DNA of 64,000 nucleotides from Edaphobacter sp. 12200R-103 (GCF_010093025.1 NZ_CP048114.1:3410001-3474000); one strand, 5' to 3'. Shown: positions 7,660 through 16,912, counted from the stretch's first letter. The notes: generated by a model not told the origin, from the sequence alone. Numbers and translations: made by a program.

Positions 7660-10600
7660 CTACATCTCCCAATGACAGCCGCTGACCGTCTTCGGGTTGG
7701 GAACATCCCGCAGCGCGAGCGATCCGTTCGCCGGCACACTTACCGGAGTTCCGAACGGAATGCCGTTGATCAGCTGGTTCGCATTCAGCGCCGAGACCGT
7801 AATGGCGTACGCCGACTGCGGATTGCCGATGCGGTACACCGCGCCGCTCTGCCCGGTGCAGTCGGGCAGCGTGATGTTGCCTGCGCCGGTCACACCGTTC
7901 AGCGAGACCGCTCCGTCGGCCGCCGTCATGCTGTAAGGCAGCGCGGTCACGGTATGCGGATTCACCTCGTTGTATCCGAAGTAGTAGTTGAGCGCGTTGC
8001 TTGCCGCCGCCGCCATCAGTTGCTGGCCCGCCGCACTGGGATGAACGTGGTCTGCCAGGAAGTTCGCGCTGGTATTGGCTCCATCGGCGCCGAGCAGCGG
8101 GTTGGCGGCAAAGTCCAGGATGCCGTCGGCCCCGGCGCTGCGTGCCTGCTGCAGGATCAGAGCGTTGTATGCGTTTTTCTGCGCGTCCATGCTGGGCGCG
8201 CCTGCAGCCGTGCTGTTACCGCCGCTCGAGATCATCGTACCTACGAAGACTCTGCATCCAGCCCGCTTCAGCGTCTGAATCTCGCCCGTAAGGTACTGGA
8301 AGGTCTGCAAGGGCGTTCCATTCAACAGGTCGTTGACCCCGGCGTCGAGCAGCGCTACCGCCTGCCCGGCGTCCGTCGTGCACCGGCGCGCGACGCGGTT
8401 GGCCTCCGACGCTTCCATTCCGCGGATCGTCGCGCCGTAGATGCCCCAGTTGGTGCGCGTATACGTGGGCTGGTTGAGCAGCGTAAGCTGCGACGACCAC
8501 GAGTACGAGTCGCTGCACTGCGAGCCGTTCCACGAGCATGCGATCGAGTCGCCAACGATGTGCATCACCGGCGCGCTGCTCAGCACCGGCTGCGGATCGA
8601 CCGCAACGCCGCGCGCCGCAACCTCGCGGGTCAGCGCCAGCGAATCCGACTGGATCTGCGCCGGCGTCAGCTGCGTCGGAAAGAAGCGAGCGCGGTACAT
8701 CGTGCCCAGCAGGCCGCTCCCCGCATAGGGAGAGATGCCACTGCCGCCCAGGAAGTAGCTGCCGCCACTCTGCAGGCCGAACGAGGCTGACTGCGCCACG
8801 TAAGGGTACTCGACGCCGTCGATGTACACATGGTCCAGATTGCCGCTGCCCGTTCCCAGAACGAAGGCCAAAACATGGAAGCCGCTGATCGTCTGGTTCA
8901 TCGTAACCCGCGGCGCATTGCCGGCGTAGATGCCCGGGGTATAGGAGCCTGGCCCCGAACCGGCATAGAGCAGGTTCACTCCGTTTCCCCCAAGGCTGCT
9001 GGTCAGGATCACCGGGTATTGATTCGACAATGCCAACCCGTTGCTTGCCGGGAACGGAGCGATGTGCACGGCAAACTCAAAGGTCTGCGTATTGTTCAAC
9101 ACCGCAGGCAGTTGTACGCCCTGGTAGGGGCTTGCCGAGGTAAAGCTCAGGCCGTTCGGAACCCATGCAGGAGCATGCGTCCCCGCCAGCAGCGTGCCGC
9201 TGTTTCCGTTGCCCGTCGCATCGACGACCGTGGTTCCGGTCCCCTGCATAAAGTTGTAATCGGCGGTTGCATTCGGCGCGAGCGTCGATCCGGAGAATCC
9301 TGAGCCGGAGACGCCGCCCGCAGGCACAGCCCATGTACCGTCCTCGCGCAGAAAACGGGTCGTTCCCGGCGTTGCTCCCGGATCGGGCACCGCGCCCGGC
9401 GCATGCGCACTCCCCGAGGCCTTGAAGACGGGAACCTGGCTGGCGGAGATGGCTCCGTTCAATGTAGTCGCGTTGACTGTAGTCGCATTGACCGTCCCCG
9501 CCGTAAAGCCCTGCGGCGTAAAACTGTATGACGTTCCGCGCAGATTAAGGGCGACGCCGCTGGTCGATGGATTGAAGCTCATCGTGTCGACCGAGGCCGA
9601 GGAGGACAGCTCAAACAGGTTGTAGGCCGAGTTCCACCGGTTACAGCCGTGCAGGTTGCAGTGAATCGTAAAGACGCTCTGCTCTCCCGCGTCCGCTACC
9701 ATCGTGCGCTTCCATGGTCCCGCCATCACCAGGGCCGCGTCCGGAAGCGAATGGGTTCCGCCGTTGCCGTAGTAGCTGGCCGGAGGCGTCGCGTTGTTAA
9801 TCATCCAGCCTCGCAGGCCCGGACCGTTGTTGCCCTCGTACTGCATGCCCGCCTGTGCGTAGACGCCCGGCCGCGGAACGTATTGCGAGATCGCTTCCAG
9901 ATCGCCCCCCACCTTCTCCTGGTAGTAGTGCGGCTGCTCGACAGAGTCATTCGGCTCCCACGCCACAGTGTTCGCCGCCAGTGTCATCTGGCCATCGACC
10001 GTCTTCGTCGATGGATTCATCACGCTCAGCACCTCCGCCATGGGATAGAGGGCATAGGTGCCCGTAAGCAGCGAGAGTGTGCCTCCCGTGGTGCTGCTGT
10101 CCGGGCCGGACTGCGTATAAGTCACCTTGTTGGGCGCCGTCGAACTGACGACGAAGCTGCCGTTATAGCTGCTGTCCGTCGCTCCGGCAACCGTCATCGT
10201 CAGCCCATTCACGTCGACCGGAAGATTCCCGGCCGTTGTCAGGGTAACCGTGCTGCCGCTGCGCACCGCCGAGGTAATGGTGAGTGACACATTGGCGAAG
10301 GCCGAAGTCTGCCCCATCACGCCGACAAAGGGCGTCGCTCCCCCGGCATAGTACAGCCCTGTGGCCGAGTACGAACCGATCACGGGAAAGACCTGGCGGA
10401 TACCGCTCGAGGTGTCCACCTTCTGCTCCAGGCCATATCCGCACAATCCCCCGATCGCGATGGTTGCGCCCGCAACGTGCGCCCGCTTTAGCGAGAGCTG
10501 GATGTGGGTTCCATCGACCAGCGTGTAGGCTGCCGTCTCGAATCCCTCGATTCCGTTGACCATCGCGGTCGGATCGGCGACGCAGGCCACACCGCTCGAC

Positions 10601-12252
10601 GCGGGCGCTGCAGCCGTATCGGCGGAGTAGCCCGCTGGCAGACCCGTCGTCGCAATCGCGACGGCCACGTTTCCCGGAGCAATGTCGTCGGCCTGCGAAC
10701 GAATGACTGTTGCGGTCTGGAAGAAGGTGCTGACCGGGAAGCTGGTTCCGCTGAAGACAGCCGAGGCGTTCTGTCCCGCAGCTCCGGCGCCGGTCAATAC
10801 GCCTGCCGAAAGCACCTTCGCAGGGTTGGTATCGATCAGATAGCGGCCGTCGCCCTGCGTACCATTGTTGGCCGTTGGAGCGATCTGAAGCGAGGTCGAT
10901 CCCGTTGTGCAGCCGGAAGAGCAGCTTCCCATAAAGACGCGCGAATCCTCGCGAATCTGCAGGTCGAACGGATGCGCGCCTTCGTCGGCATTGTCGCGAA
11001 AGCCGCCGAAGGCATTGATGAACTGTGAGCCGATAAGGCAGTCTCCCACGCCGTAGCAGTTGGTTTCCTTGGGGGCGAGCACGTGCTGCCCCTGCGTGTT
11101 GTAGATCCCCTTGACGGCGAGCGCGGTGTAGTTGGTCTTGAAGTAGGGCAGACTCAGATCGACGTTCTGGGGAAAGTGGTTTGAGCCGCCCGTCAGCGCC
11201 TGATGCAGGATCTCCAGCCCTGACGAGGTCGGCGTCCGGGTCTGGTCGACCTGGTGGATCTCCGCCGTGTTGCGGGTCGCGGTAACGCTGATGACCTGCC
11301 CGGCCTCATCGCCGCGAGCCATGACGCTCTCCGGGTTCAGGTAACTGTCGCGTCGCTGGCCACCACGGTGGTCCTCGATGTGCGTGCCGTTGCTCCACTG
11401 CGACGGATAGTAGATCTCGCTGGAGTCATAGTTCTGCTCGGCCTTCAGGTCGCAGCCCGCGGCACAGTCCGGCCCCGCCAGCGCGTTGGCGATACCGTTG
11501 CCCCCGCGGTCGGTCTGGAACTGGCTCGCATATTGCACGCCGTTGACGCGGTTGACGGAGAGCTGCGATCCCGCAGGCTGCGCCACGGTCTGACCGGCGG
11601 CAGGAAAGGTCGTTACCTTCTGCGAAAGGCCGCTGGTGACGCCGGCGACATTCGCATCCACATAGCTCTTGGTCGCAGCCTGCGACGGCGTTACCGGATC
11701 GGCCGCGAGCGTCAGCGGACCGGTCATCGTGTCGCCGTTCCTGAGCACGTATGGATTGGAAGAGTCGAGCGGAGCCCCGGCGACGGCTGCCGCGATGGCC
11801 GTATCCACATAGCTCTTGCTGACCGTCTGCATGGCCACCGAGGTCGGAAGAATGGTGCTGCGAATCGTGCTGATATGCACCGGCGTCTGGCTCACGGGAA
11901 TCACCCAGTACTCGCGGCTGACGCTGCCATCGTCGAGGTGGTACACGGCCGTGTAGTAGGTGCCGATCGGTGTCGCCCCCGCGTTCGGCGTAAGCCGGAG
12001 GTCCAGGACGCCCCCGCTTGTCAGCGTTGCCGACGTGCTTCCACTGGCGACGGCCTGACCGCTCGCTGTCGTAAAGGCCGGCCAGCTTACCAGCACGGAA
12101 CCTCCAGCCGCCCTGCCGTCAGCCCGATTGACGGTATCTGTAACTTCAGTCGTTACAACCTGTGCGATCGCCGCTGCCGGAAACAGCGCGGTGATCCATA
12201 GGAGGGCCAGCAGAAGCGCTGCCAGCATCCATCCCTTTCGCCTGAAACTCAT
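7660..12252 (-). CDS. giant secreted fibre-like protein with LamG-like and SGNH hydrolase domains
   Basis: 1530 residues. It opens with a Sec signal peptide: basic MSFRRKG, a hydrophobic core LAALLLALLWITALF, and a cut after AAAIAQ. Residues ~150-215 hold tail-fibre repeat motifs (NGDTMTGPLTLAADPVTPSQ, then AATKSYVD, preceded by a second SKSYVD), and FLREDGTWAVPAGG recurs near 960, both typical of phage fibres. A LamG/concanavalin-like region follows (YNFMQGTGTTVVDATGNGN). Near the C-terminus is an SGNH/GDSL hydrolase: GDSIA with Ser about 1236, AGVNDL, and DHVHPS with Asp 1401 and His 1404. This suggests an esterase acting on surface polysaccharide. A Sec signal on a phage fibre-like protein is unusual. 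Confidence 0.8.
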   Translation of the reverse strand: MSFRRKGWMLAALLLALLWITALFPAAAIAQVVTTEVTDTVNRADGRAAGGSVLVSWPAFTTASGQAVASGSTSATLTSGGVLDLRLTPNAGATPIGTYYTAVYHLDDGSVSREYWVIPVSQTPVHISTIRSTILPTSVAMQTVSKSYVDTAIAAAVAGAPLDSSNPYVLRNGDTMTGPLTLAADPVTPSQAATKSYVDANVAGVTSGLSQKVTTFPAAGQTVAQPAGSQLSVNRVNGVQYASQFQTDRGGNGIANALAGPDCAAGCDLKAEQNYDSSEIYYPSQWSNGTHIEDHRGGQRRDSYLNPESVMARGDEAGQVISVTATRNTAEIHQVDQTRTPTSSGLEILHQALTGGSNHFPQNVDLSLPYFKTNYTALAVKGIYNTQGQHVLAPKETNCYGVGDCLIGSQFINAFGGFRDNADEGAHPFDLQIREDSRVFMGSCSSGCTTGSTSLQIAPTANNGTQGDGRYLIDTNPAKVLSAGVLTGAGAAGQNASAVFSGTSFPVSTFFQTATVIRSQADDIAPGNVAVAIATTGLPAGYSADTAAAPASSGVACVADPTAMVNGIEGFETAAYTLVDGTHIQLSLKRAHVAGATIAIGGLCGYGLEQKVDTSSGIRQVFPVIGSYSATGLYYAGGATPFVGVMGQTSAFANVSLTITSAVRSGSTVTLTTAGNLPVDVNGLTMTVAGATDSSYNGSFVVSSTAPNKVTYTQSGPDSSTTGGTLSLLTGTYALYPMAEVLSVMNPSTKTVDGQMTLAANTVAWEPNDSVEQPHYYQEKVGGDLEAISQYVPRPGVYAQAGMQYEGNNGPGLRGWMINNATPPASYYGNGGTHSLPDAALVMAGPWKRTMVADAGEQSVFTIHCNLHGCNRWNSAYNLFELSSSASVDTMSFNPSTSGVALNLRGTSYSFTPQGFTAGTVNATTVNATTLNGAISASQVPVFKASGSAHAPGAVPDPGATPGTTRFLREDGTWAVPAGGVSGSGFSGSTLAPNATADYNFMQGTGTTVVDATGNGNSGTLLAGTHAPAWVPNGLSFTSASPYQGVQLPAVLNNTQTFEFAVHIAPFPASNGLALSNQYPVILTSSLGGNGVNLLYAGSGPGSYTPGIYAGNAPRVTMNQTISGFHVLAFVLGTGSGNLDHVYIDGVEYPYVAQSASFGLQSGGSYFLGGSGISPYAGSGLLGTMYRARFFPTQLTPAQIQSDSLALTREVAARGVAVDPQPVLSSAPVMHIVGDSIACSWNGSQCSDSYSWSSQLTLLNQPTYTRTNWGIYGATIRGMEASEANRVARRCTTDAGQAVALLDAGVNDLLNGTPLQTFQYLTGEIQTLKRAGCRVFVGTMISSGGNSTAAGAPSMDAQKNAYNALILQQARSAGADGILDFAANPLLGADGANTSANFLADHVHPSAAGQQLMAAAASNALNYYFGYNEVNPHTVTALPYSMTAADGAVSLNGVTGAGNITLPDCTGQSGAVYRIGNPQSAYAITVSALNANQLINGIPFGTPVSVPANGSLALRDVPNPKTVSGCHWEM

Positions 12253-12321
12253 TGTTCGCTCTCTTTCTATGGCTTACTGGGTTGTCCATCATCAGGACTG
12301 CTCAAAACATGCGCAGTGCGT

Positions 12322-13284
12322 TCATCCCGGCAGGTAGCTGCGGAAGCACAGAACCCTCTCGCCATCGTTGGCATCGGTGACAGGGAGTGCGCGAAACGTT
12401 CCGGCCAGCCGTATACGCTCCAATGGCGTTGTGAGCGCCTCGACGTTCTCCGCAGCGCCCTGCATCGCCTGCAGGCGCGGATAGTGGAAGATCACGCGAT
12501 CGTCCTGCTCGCCCTCGAGCACGAAGAGCGCGGACCACTCCTGGAAGAAGCTGCCGCCTTCGCGGTCCACAAATCCGGCGACGTGAGCCACCTTCATGTC
12601 TCCCGCCGGTATTCCCGCCAGCAAGGGGGACTCGAGGTGGAGAGCGCCGTCTGCAACCTGCGATATGCGTCCGACGTTCAGCGAGACGCGCCGGATGTAG
12701 TGGGCATCGCCGCTTACGTCGGCCGCCGTGCGCACGTAGGCTCCACTCACGCTGGCGCCCACATATCCGGTCTGGCCGGTGTAGTCCTCATCCACGACGA
12801 TGACATCGCCCGCAGTAAATCCAGAGGCAGCCGTTCCAACCTGTAGCAATGAGGCCGTCGATCCCGGCTGTAATGCGATTGCCCCTGCGGCGGTACCGCC
12901 GCTTCCGTTGGGTGCAGCGCCTCCCGAGGTGCGTAGAAGGTTCATCTGGTGGGCGCCGCAGGCGAGCGCCATCTGCAGCTTTCCCCAACTGGCGAACTCA
13001 AGCTGCACGACCGATTCGAACTCAGTCCGCGCCTGGCTAGTTGCAAGCGCTGGCGAGCCGGTCCGCAGGGCCGTGATTCCAGTGGCCGCGCCGTCGGTGT
13101 TCCTGCGGCGAAAGCCGTTGCACCAGCCCAGGTCCAGCCACGGAGCCGGTGGATTCTCCAGCGTGAAGGCTCCACTTTGCGCGGCGTCGAAGATGGTCGC
13201 TGCGCCGAGGGTGCGTTCGACCGGAGCGAAGTAGGCGCGGACGCGCCGCGTCACCGGCGTTGTACCGTTCACAAGAATGCTCAT
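12322..13284 (-). CDS. phage structural protein, tail-tube-like candidate
   Basis: 320 residues beginning MSILVNGTTPVTRRVRAYF. It is predicted beta-rich, with a Gly/Ser/Ala-rich central insert (about 125-165, GGAAPNGSGGTAAG) and a compact C-terminal stretch VIFHYPRLQAMQGAAENVE. Its start overlaps the stop of the preceding small tail protein by 4 bases (ATGA), implying coupling. Position after the connector and small adaptor genes and before the fibre suggests a major tail or tube protein. No family motif is recognised, so the function is inferred from order only. Confidence 0.55.
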   Translation of the reverse strand: MSILVNGTTPVTRRVRAYFAPVERTLGAATIFDAAQSGAFTLENPPAPWLDLGWCNGFRRRNTDGAATGITALRTGSPALATSQARTEFESVVQLEFASWGKLQMALACGAHQMNLLRTSGGAAPNGSGGTAAGAIALQPGSTASLLQVGTAASGFTAGDVIVVDEDYTGQTGYVGASVSGAYVRTAADVSGDAHYIRRVSLNVGRISQVADGALHLESPLLAGIPAGDMKVAHVAGFVDREGGSFFQEWSALFVLEGEQDDRVIFHYPRLQAMQGAAENVEALTTPLERIRLAGTFRALPVTDANDGERVLCFRSYLPG

Positions 13285-13778
13285 CGTTCTTCGGCCTCCT
13301 GGTAGCTGTAGACATCCACCGTGGCGGTGCGCTCCAACTGATCGCCGTTCGCCGCCAGCACGCCGAACTGCACATCGCCCCAGAAGATGTTGGTGCGTTC
13401 CGGCTGCGGGCCTGCGAAGGCCGCATAGTCCGTCTTGAGTGCGCGCTGCGGTATCTGGCGCAGGGCTTCGGCGAGCTCCGCATCCATGGCGGCCATCATT
13501 CGCCCTCGATCCATGCTGCCGTTGCCGGAGTTTCCCGCCGTGGCGTAGCGGATCTCGCAGCGCATCTTCACCAGCGGCAGCAAGCCATGTGAATCCACTT
13601 CAAGCGACGTCCAGCGCAGGCGAAAGGCGTTCAGCGGAGGAAAGTCGACGGCAAGCTCGTTCTCTTCCACCAGCACCGCCGGACGAACGACGCCGCGCAC
13701 CAGCACAGTCCGGGCCGGATTGAGCGCGGCGATACGATCGCGGAGCGTGATATAGAACGTGTCTTTCGCACGTTGCAT
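13281..13778 (-). CDS. small phage tail-completion-like protein
   Basis: 165 residues (MQRAKDTFYITLRDRIAAL...). It overlaps the next gene by ATGA. Length, gene position between adaptor and tail-like genes, and an N-terminal helix followed by strands (RTVLVRGVVRPAVLVEENE) fit tail terminator or minor tail proteins. It ends in an acidic QEAEER tail. An AAAGGATTACATAT segment lies just upstream of the ATG. The specific role is not recognised. Confidence 0.5.
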   Translation of the reverse strand: MQRAKDTFYITLRDRIAALNPARTVLVRGVVRPAVLVEENELAVDFPPLNAFRLRWTSLEVDSHGLLPLVKMRCEIRYATAGNSGNGSMDRGRMMAAMDAELAEALRQIPQRALKTDYAAFAGPQPERTNIFWGDVQFGVLAANGDQLERTATVDVYSYQEAEER

Positions 13779-13819
13779 ATATGTAATCCTTTCGGTAACA
13801 AATATTTTGTGGGAATGAC

Positions 13820-14251
13820 CTAAGGTGCGTTTGCGATGGGTTCACGCAGAGCGAGCCTGTAGGCGAAGATCGCGCCCCCGGTCTGCATCTCGGTCGCGGA
13901 GACGATCGAGAGCAGCCGGTCGTCCACAAGCACCCCGAATGCCGAAGCGAACAAAGCCTCCGCCGAGCCGAAGCTGGTAGAGGCGGTCAGCGCCTCAACC
14001 ACGCTGGCCGACACGATCAGGTCACGCTGCGCGGCCTTGCCCTCCGCGATCTTTGGCGATGTGTTGCGAAAGATGGCGGGCGACAGCTCCACGTCCTGAA
14101 ACTGCGGAACCGCAAGCCCCAATTGCTCTGCCGGATCTGCAGGAACCGCCGAGGCAGGCACGAGCAACTTTACAGTCCGGCCTCCGGAGCTGAGCAGAAG
14201 AGCATCGGCGACGCGACGAAATGCAATTTGATCCTGAAGGATCTGCGCCAT
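13820..14251 (-). CDS. small phage head-tail adaptor-like protein
   Basis: 143 residues starting at MAQILQDQIAFRR, chosen because the upstream in-frame extension to 14320 overlaps the connector gene, whereas this ATG lies 4 bases after the connector stop. It has a strand-rich middle (RTVKLLVPASAVPADPAEQL) and an alanine-rich helix (VVEALTASTSFGSAEALFAS). Its place directly behind the connector gene suggests a head-closure or adaptor component. No family could be assigned from sequence alone. Confidence 0.5.
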   Translation of the reverse strand: MAQILQDQIAFRRVADALLLSSGGRTVKLLVPASAVPADPAEQLGLAVPQFQDVELSPAIFRNTSPKIAEGKAAQRDLIVSASVVEALTASTSFGSAEALFASAFGVLVDDRLLSIVSATEMQTGGAIFAYRLALREPIANAP

Positions 14252-14255
14252 GACG

Positions 14256-14879
14256 TTACCCCAGTCTCTCTGCCCGGTAGGGCCGCAGAAGGCTCTGCAC
14301 CTGGTCATCGAGCAGCGCATTGCTGAAGTACTCCATCTGCACGGTATCCATGCGGCTGCGCTTGACGTTCATCGCGGGAGTGGCCTGCGCATTCTTGACG
14401 ATCTGCGCGCAGGCGACCTTGACCGCAGGAGGAATCTCGACGAGGCCCGACGTGTAGGTGATCTCGGCCTCGTTGTAGTTCAGGCCCAGGAAATTCGCCG
14501 GGAACGTAAGCTCACCTGCGCCCGCATTGATGTCGATGCTCGCCGGATCGAGGCTGCTCCAGCTTCCCGGGGTCGCGAAGGCAAATGCGATCTGCTCGCG
14601 GAAGAGATCGACCATCTCGCCACGACGCGGCCGCGCATAACGAACGCGCACGCTGACCAGCGGCGATGTGGCTCCTTCAGCCACCGCCAGGGGACGGTAG
14701 GTCAGCCGCGCCGTCTGCGAGCCGGTGGTGATGCGCACCTGATCGACATACTGTGTGACCAGCAGACTGGGACGCCTGCAGAACGTCTCCATCAGCGCCG
14801 AGGCGGTCATCACCAGATCGTCGGTGGTGTCGACGGAGAGCCCATATGCTACATATTCGGCAGGTAGTAGATACCCCAC
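14256..14879 (-). CDS. phage head-tail connector-like protein
   Basis: 207 residues from a GTG start (VGYLLPAEYVAYGL). This start is supported by a perfect AGGAGG 6 bases upstream; a longer reading frame to 14921 runs through the terminator hairpin and is rejected. The order of helices (DDLVMTASALMETFCRRPSL, then late PPAVKVACAQIVKNAQAT, then YFSNALLDDQVQSLLRPYR) matches the gp6/connector type, in which a helical adaptor docks to the portal. It follows the capsid gene after an intrinsic terminator, so it is probably expressed at a lower level than capsid. Confidence 0.65.
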   Translation of the reverse strand: MGYLLPAEYVAYGLSVDTTDDLVMTASALMETFCRRPSLLVTQYVDQVRITTGSQTARLTYRPLAVAEGATSPLVSVRVRYARPRRGEMVDLFREQIAFAFATPGSWSSLDPASIDINAGAGELTFPANFLGLNYNEAEITYTSGLVEIPPAVKVACAQIVKNAQATPAMNVKRSRMDTVQMEYFSNALLDDQVQSLLRPYRAERLG

Positions 14880-14897
14880 AGCGTTCCTCCTGTTTTT

Positions 14898-14940
14898 AAA
14901 AAGCAACAGGGACCGGCACATATATGCCGATCCCCTGTTG
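14898..14940 (-). terminator. intrinsic terminator-like hairpin after the major capsid gene
   Basis: On the minus strand CAACAGGGGATCGGCA pairs with TGCCGGTCCCTGTTG (small bulge), followed by CTTTTTAAAAA. It is placed between the capsid stop and the connector's AGGAGG, so it may limit expression of the downstream genes. Confidence 0.75.
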
Positions 14941-14993
14941 TGGCTGGTTGATCTCCGCGGCGGGCAGGTTTTCCCGGCGCTGAGCGCGGATGT

Positions 14994-15968
14994 TTAGCGA
15001 TCGACCAGCACCTGGCAGTGTGCGTAGCTTGCGCCCTTGACGACCAGGCCTCCGAACTTGACGACGACGTACTGCGAAGCCAGCGAGCCGGGGACGCCGA
15101 GCTGGAAGACGCGCGGGTTGGGATCGCCGAGCCAGTGGTACTCGATCAGGTCTTCGGTAACGATGTAGGCGGGCAGAACGGCGGTGCCGTTGCCGGGGGT
15201 TCCGGTGTAGCCGAGCGTCCACTCCGGAATGAGGGGAAGCTCGCCGGCCTGCGTCGAGAGCGTCTTGACGCTCACGCCAGCCGCGATCTCCCTGGTGCTG
15301 AGCACGACGTTGAACTCCTGCTTCATCTCGCGATCGATGAGATCGAGCAGAACAGGATTTGCATAAATCGCGGTGGGACGCACGCCGTAGAAGCTGTTAG
15401 CCAGCATCTTGGCGACGGCTGACTTGAAGCTGTCGACGATGCTCTCGGAGGAGGACACGGTCACGCTGTTTCCGCCGGCAGCAATCTGCGAAGCCGCGCC
15501 GTAGTACTGTGCCGTGGTGGGAGCGTTGAGGCTGGTGTCGTTGCCGTTCCACAGGGCAACGTCGTGCGTGCGCAGGACGCCGTCGACGGTGTCGGCGAGG
15601 TCCTTTGCCTGCAGGTAGGCAAACTGGCTCTGCTGCTGGCCCAGCTCAAGATCGAAGAGGTTGTAGTTGATCTGTGCGACCAGGGCTTTGAGAGGCACGC
15701 TGCGTTCCACGCGGGTGGGCGTGACCAGCGGGGCCACGATGTTGCGCGGATCGACGAAGCCGGTGGCGGCATCGGGCGCAGGGATGGAGGTCTCCTCGAA
15801 GAAGCGCGAGGGATGTCCGGTGGCCGGAACCTGCTTGATGCGGCGGCCGAAGATGCCGCGACGCTGCACCAGGTCGGTGATCTCGGACTGGTAGGCAGGA
15901 ACTTCGATGGCGCCGGGGCCCATGAAATCGGCAGCTGCGTGGATCTCGGTAAATTTCGCGTTCATCAT
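14994..15968 (-). CDS. major capsid protein
   Basis: 324 residues from MMNAKFTEI (ATG at 15968, or 15965), with AAAGGGAG just upstream; the extension to 15998 lies in the terminator and is rejected. Residues 18-60 contain EVPAYQSEITDLVQRRGIFG. A central region (about 190-225) reads YGVRPTAIYANPVLLDLIDR, a spine-helix and P-domain pattern seen in HK97-fold capsids. The C-terminus (QYVVVKFGGLVVKGASYAHC) is strand-rich. It stands between a coiled-coil scaffold-like gene and the connector, with hairpin terminators on both sides. An encapsulin-type shell was considered, but terminase, portal and connector in the same operon favour a phage capsid. Confidence 0.8.
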   Translation of the reverse strand: MMNAKFTEIHAAADFMGPGAIEVPAYQSEITDLVQRRGIFGRRIKQVPATGHPSRFFEETSIPAPDAATGFVDPRNIVAPLVTPTRVERSVPLKALVAQINYNLFDLELGQQQSQFAYLQAKDLADTVDGVLRTHDVALWNGNDTSLNAPTTAQYYGAASQIAAGGNSVTVSSSESIVDSFKSAVAKMLANSFYGVRPTAIYANPVLLDLIDREMKQEFNVVLSTREIAAGVSVKTLSTQAGELPLIPEWTLGYTGTPGNGTAVLPAYIVTEDLIEYHWLGDPNPRVFQLGVPGSLASQYVVVKFGGLVVKGASYAHCQVLVDR

Positions 15969-15979
15969 TCTCCCTTTCG

Positions 15980-16020
15980 AAAAAAAGAAGAGGCGCATGC
16001 CCGTGGAAGGCTGCGCCTCT
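15980..16020 (-). terminator. intrinsic terminator hairpin before the major capsid gene
   Basis: On the minus strand AGAGGCGCA pairs perfectly with TGCGCCTCT across a 14-base loop, followed by TCTTTTTTTT. It lies only ~12 bases before the capsid start region, so it terminates upstream transcription or processes the capsid mRNA 5' end. Confidence 0.85.
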
Positions 16021-16084
16021 GTTTGGTCCTGCAGGGCCTCGCAAGGTGTGCAGGCAAGTTGGAACTTCGATCTGGCCGCGGTGA

Positions 16085-16495
16085 TTAGGCCAGCATGCCC
16101 GAGCGAAGAAGCTGGGACTTTACGGCGAAGCGCTGCTCGATGCTGAGGCCGTTGAGCGCGGCGTCGAGCGAGCCTGCCTCAAGCGAGTCCACGGCAACGC
16201 CCTGCTTGGCCAGCATGGTGCTCATGCCAGCGGGCAGGGTTTTGCGCCGGCCGGCGGGCTCGCCGGAGACGTGAGCCGTAGCCTCCGCCTCAAGCTGCGC
16301 CATCTTCTCTTCGGCGGCCTTCAGGCGATCTTCGAGCGCGGCCTCGACGGTGGCCGAGATACGGCCGATCGTGATCTCCGACTCCTGCTGGCGCTCTGCC
16401 AGGCGCTGCATCGCCTGCTCCAGCAGGTCAGCCGCTGCGGCGAGCCGCTCTACCGTTGCCTCAAGGGCTGCGTTGGTCTCCATCTGCATCTCCAT
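16085..16495 (-). CDS. coiled-coil, scaffolding-like protein
   Basis: 136 residues from MEMQMETNAAL, chosen for GAGGAGAG directly upstream. Residues 5-75 form an almost continuous Glu/Ala/Leu/Gln heptad helix (TVERLAAAADLLEQAMQRLA, then AAEEKMAQLEAEA). The remainder is a short globular tail (SLDAALNGLSIEQRFAVKSQ). Such a protein immediately upstream of the major capsid gene is typical of a scaffold or capsid-assembly factor; the C-terminal tail could bind capsid. The assignment rests on position and coiled-coil composition. Confidence 0.6.
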   Translation of the reverse strand: MEMQMETNAALEATVERLAAAADLLEQAMQRLAERQQESEITIGRISATVEAALEDRLKAAEEKMAQLEAEATAHVSGEPAGRRKTLPAGMSTMLAKQGVAVDSLEAGSLDAALNGLSIEQRFAVKSQLLRSGMLA

Positions 16496-16528
16496 TGCTC
16501 TCCTCACTTTCTCTTCGAAACTCCCGGA

Positions 16529-16912
16529 TTAACCCTGGCTGACAGGCTGTGCCCGCTGCACGTTGAGTATGGCCACCACCGCCGAGATGATGTTGGCGAC
16601 GTAGCCTGAGTCGGCCGCGATTCCGGCCTTGCCCAGAAGCCCCGTGACTGCCTGCTCGGTCAGCAGCATCACCTCGGCCAGTTTGGCAGCACCCGAACCC
16701 GACTGCGCTCCGCTGGCGGCGTACTTCTGTTCCACCACCAGGACGGCGTTCTGGATGAGCGTGGTCGCATCGACCAGCTCGGCTGCGACCGGCGCGATCG
16801 ATGGAAACAGCAGCCCGATCAGCTTTTCAACGGGGATGGCGAATGCCAGTGCCCACTTGAGACCCTTTTCGAAGCCCTTGCCTACAGCTTCGAGCACACC
16901 GATAAAGCTCAT
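16529..16912 (-). CDS. small phage-associated helical protein
   Basis: 127 residues starting MSFIGVLEAVGKGFEKGLKW with AAGGAGAAG before the ATG. Amphipathic and hydrophobic helices (ALAFAIPVEKLIGLLFPSIA) are followed by a Gly/Ser linker (YAASGAQSGSGAAKLAEV) and a final hydrophobic segment (YVANIISAVVAILNV). Architecture is similar to the 85-residue protein at the other end of the cassette (hydrophobic start, Ala/Gly/Lys linker, terminal xxVVxxLN helix). It could be a holin-like or a structural component. The family is not recognised. Confidence 0.5.
   Translation of the reverse strand: MSFIGVLEAVGKGFEKGLKWALAFAIPVEKLIGLLFPSIAPVAAELVDATTLIQNAVLVVEQKYAASGAQSGSGAAKLAEVMLLTEQAVTGLLGKAGIAADSGYVANIISAVVAILNVQRAQPVSQG

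Noticed and set aside
6637..8790. 717-codon plus-strand open frame opposite terminase and the fibre gene
   Set aside because: It spans two opposite genes and their terminator, has no ribosome site, and its composition is typical of a shadow frame.
14994..15968. Encapsulin instead of phage capsid
   Set aside because: No encapsulated cargo enzyme is adjacent, whereas portal, terminase, connector and scaffold-like genes share the operon.
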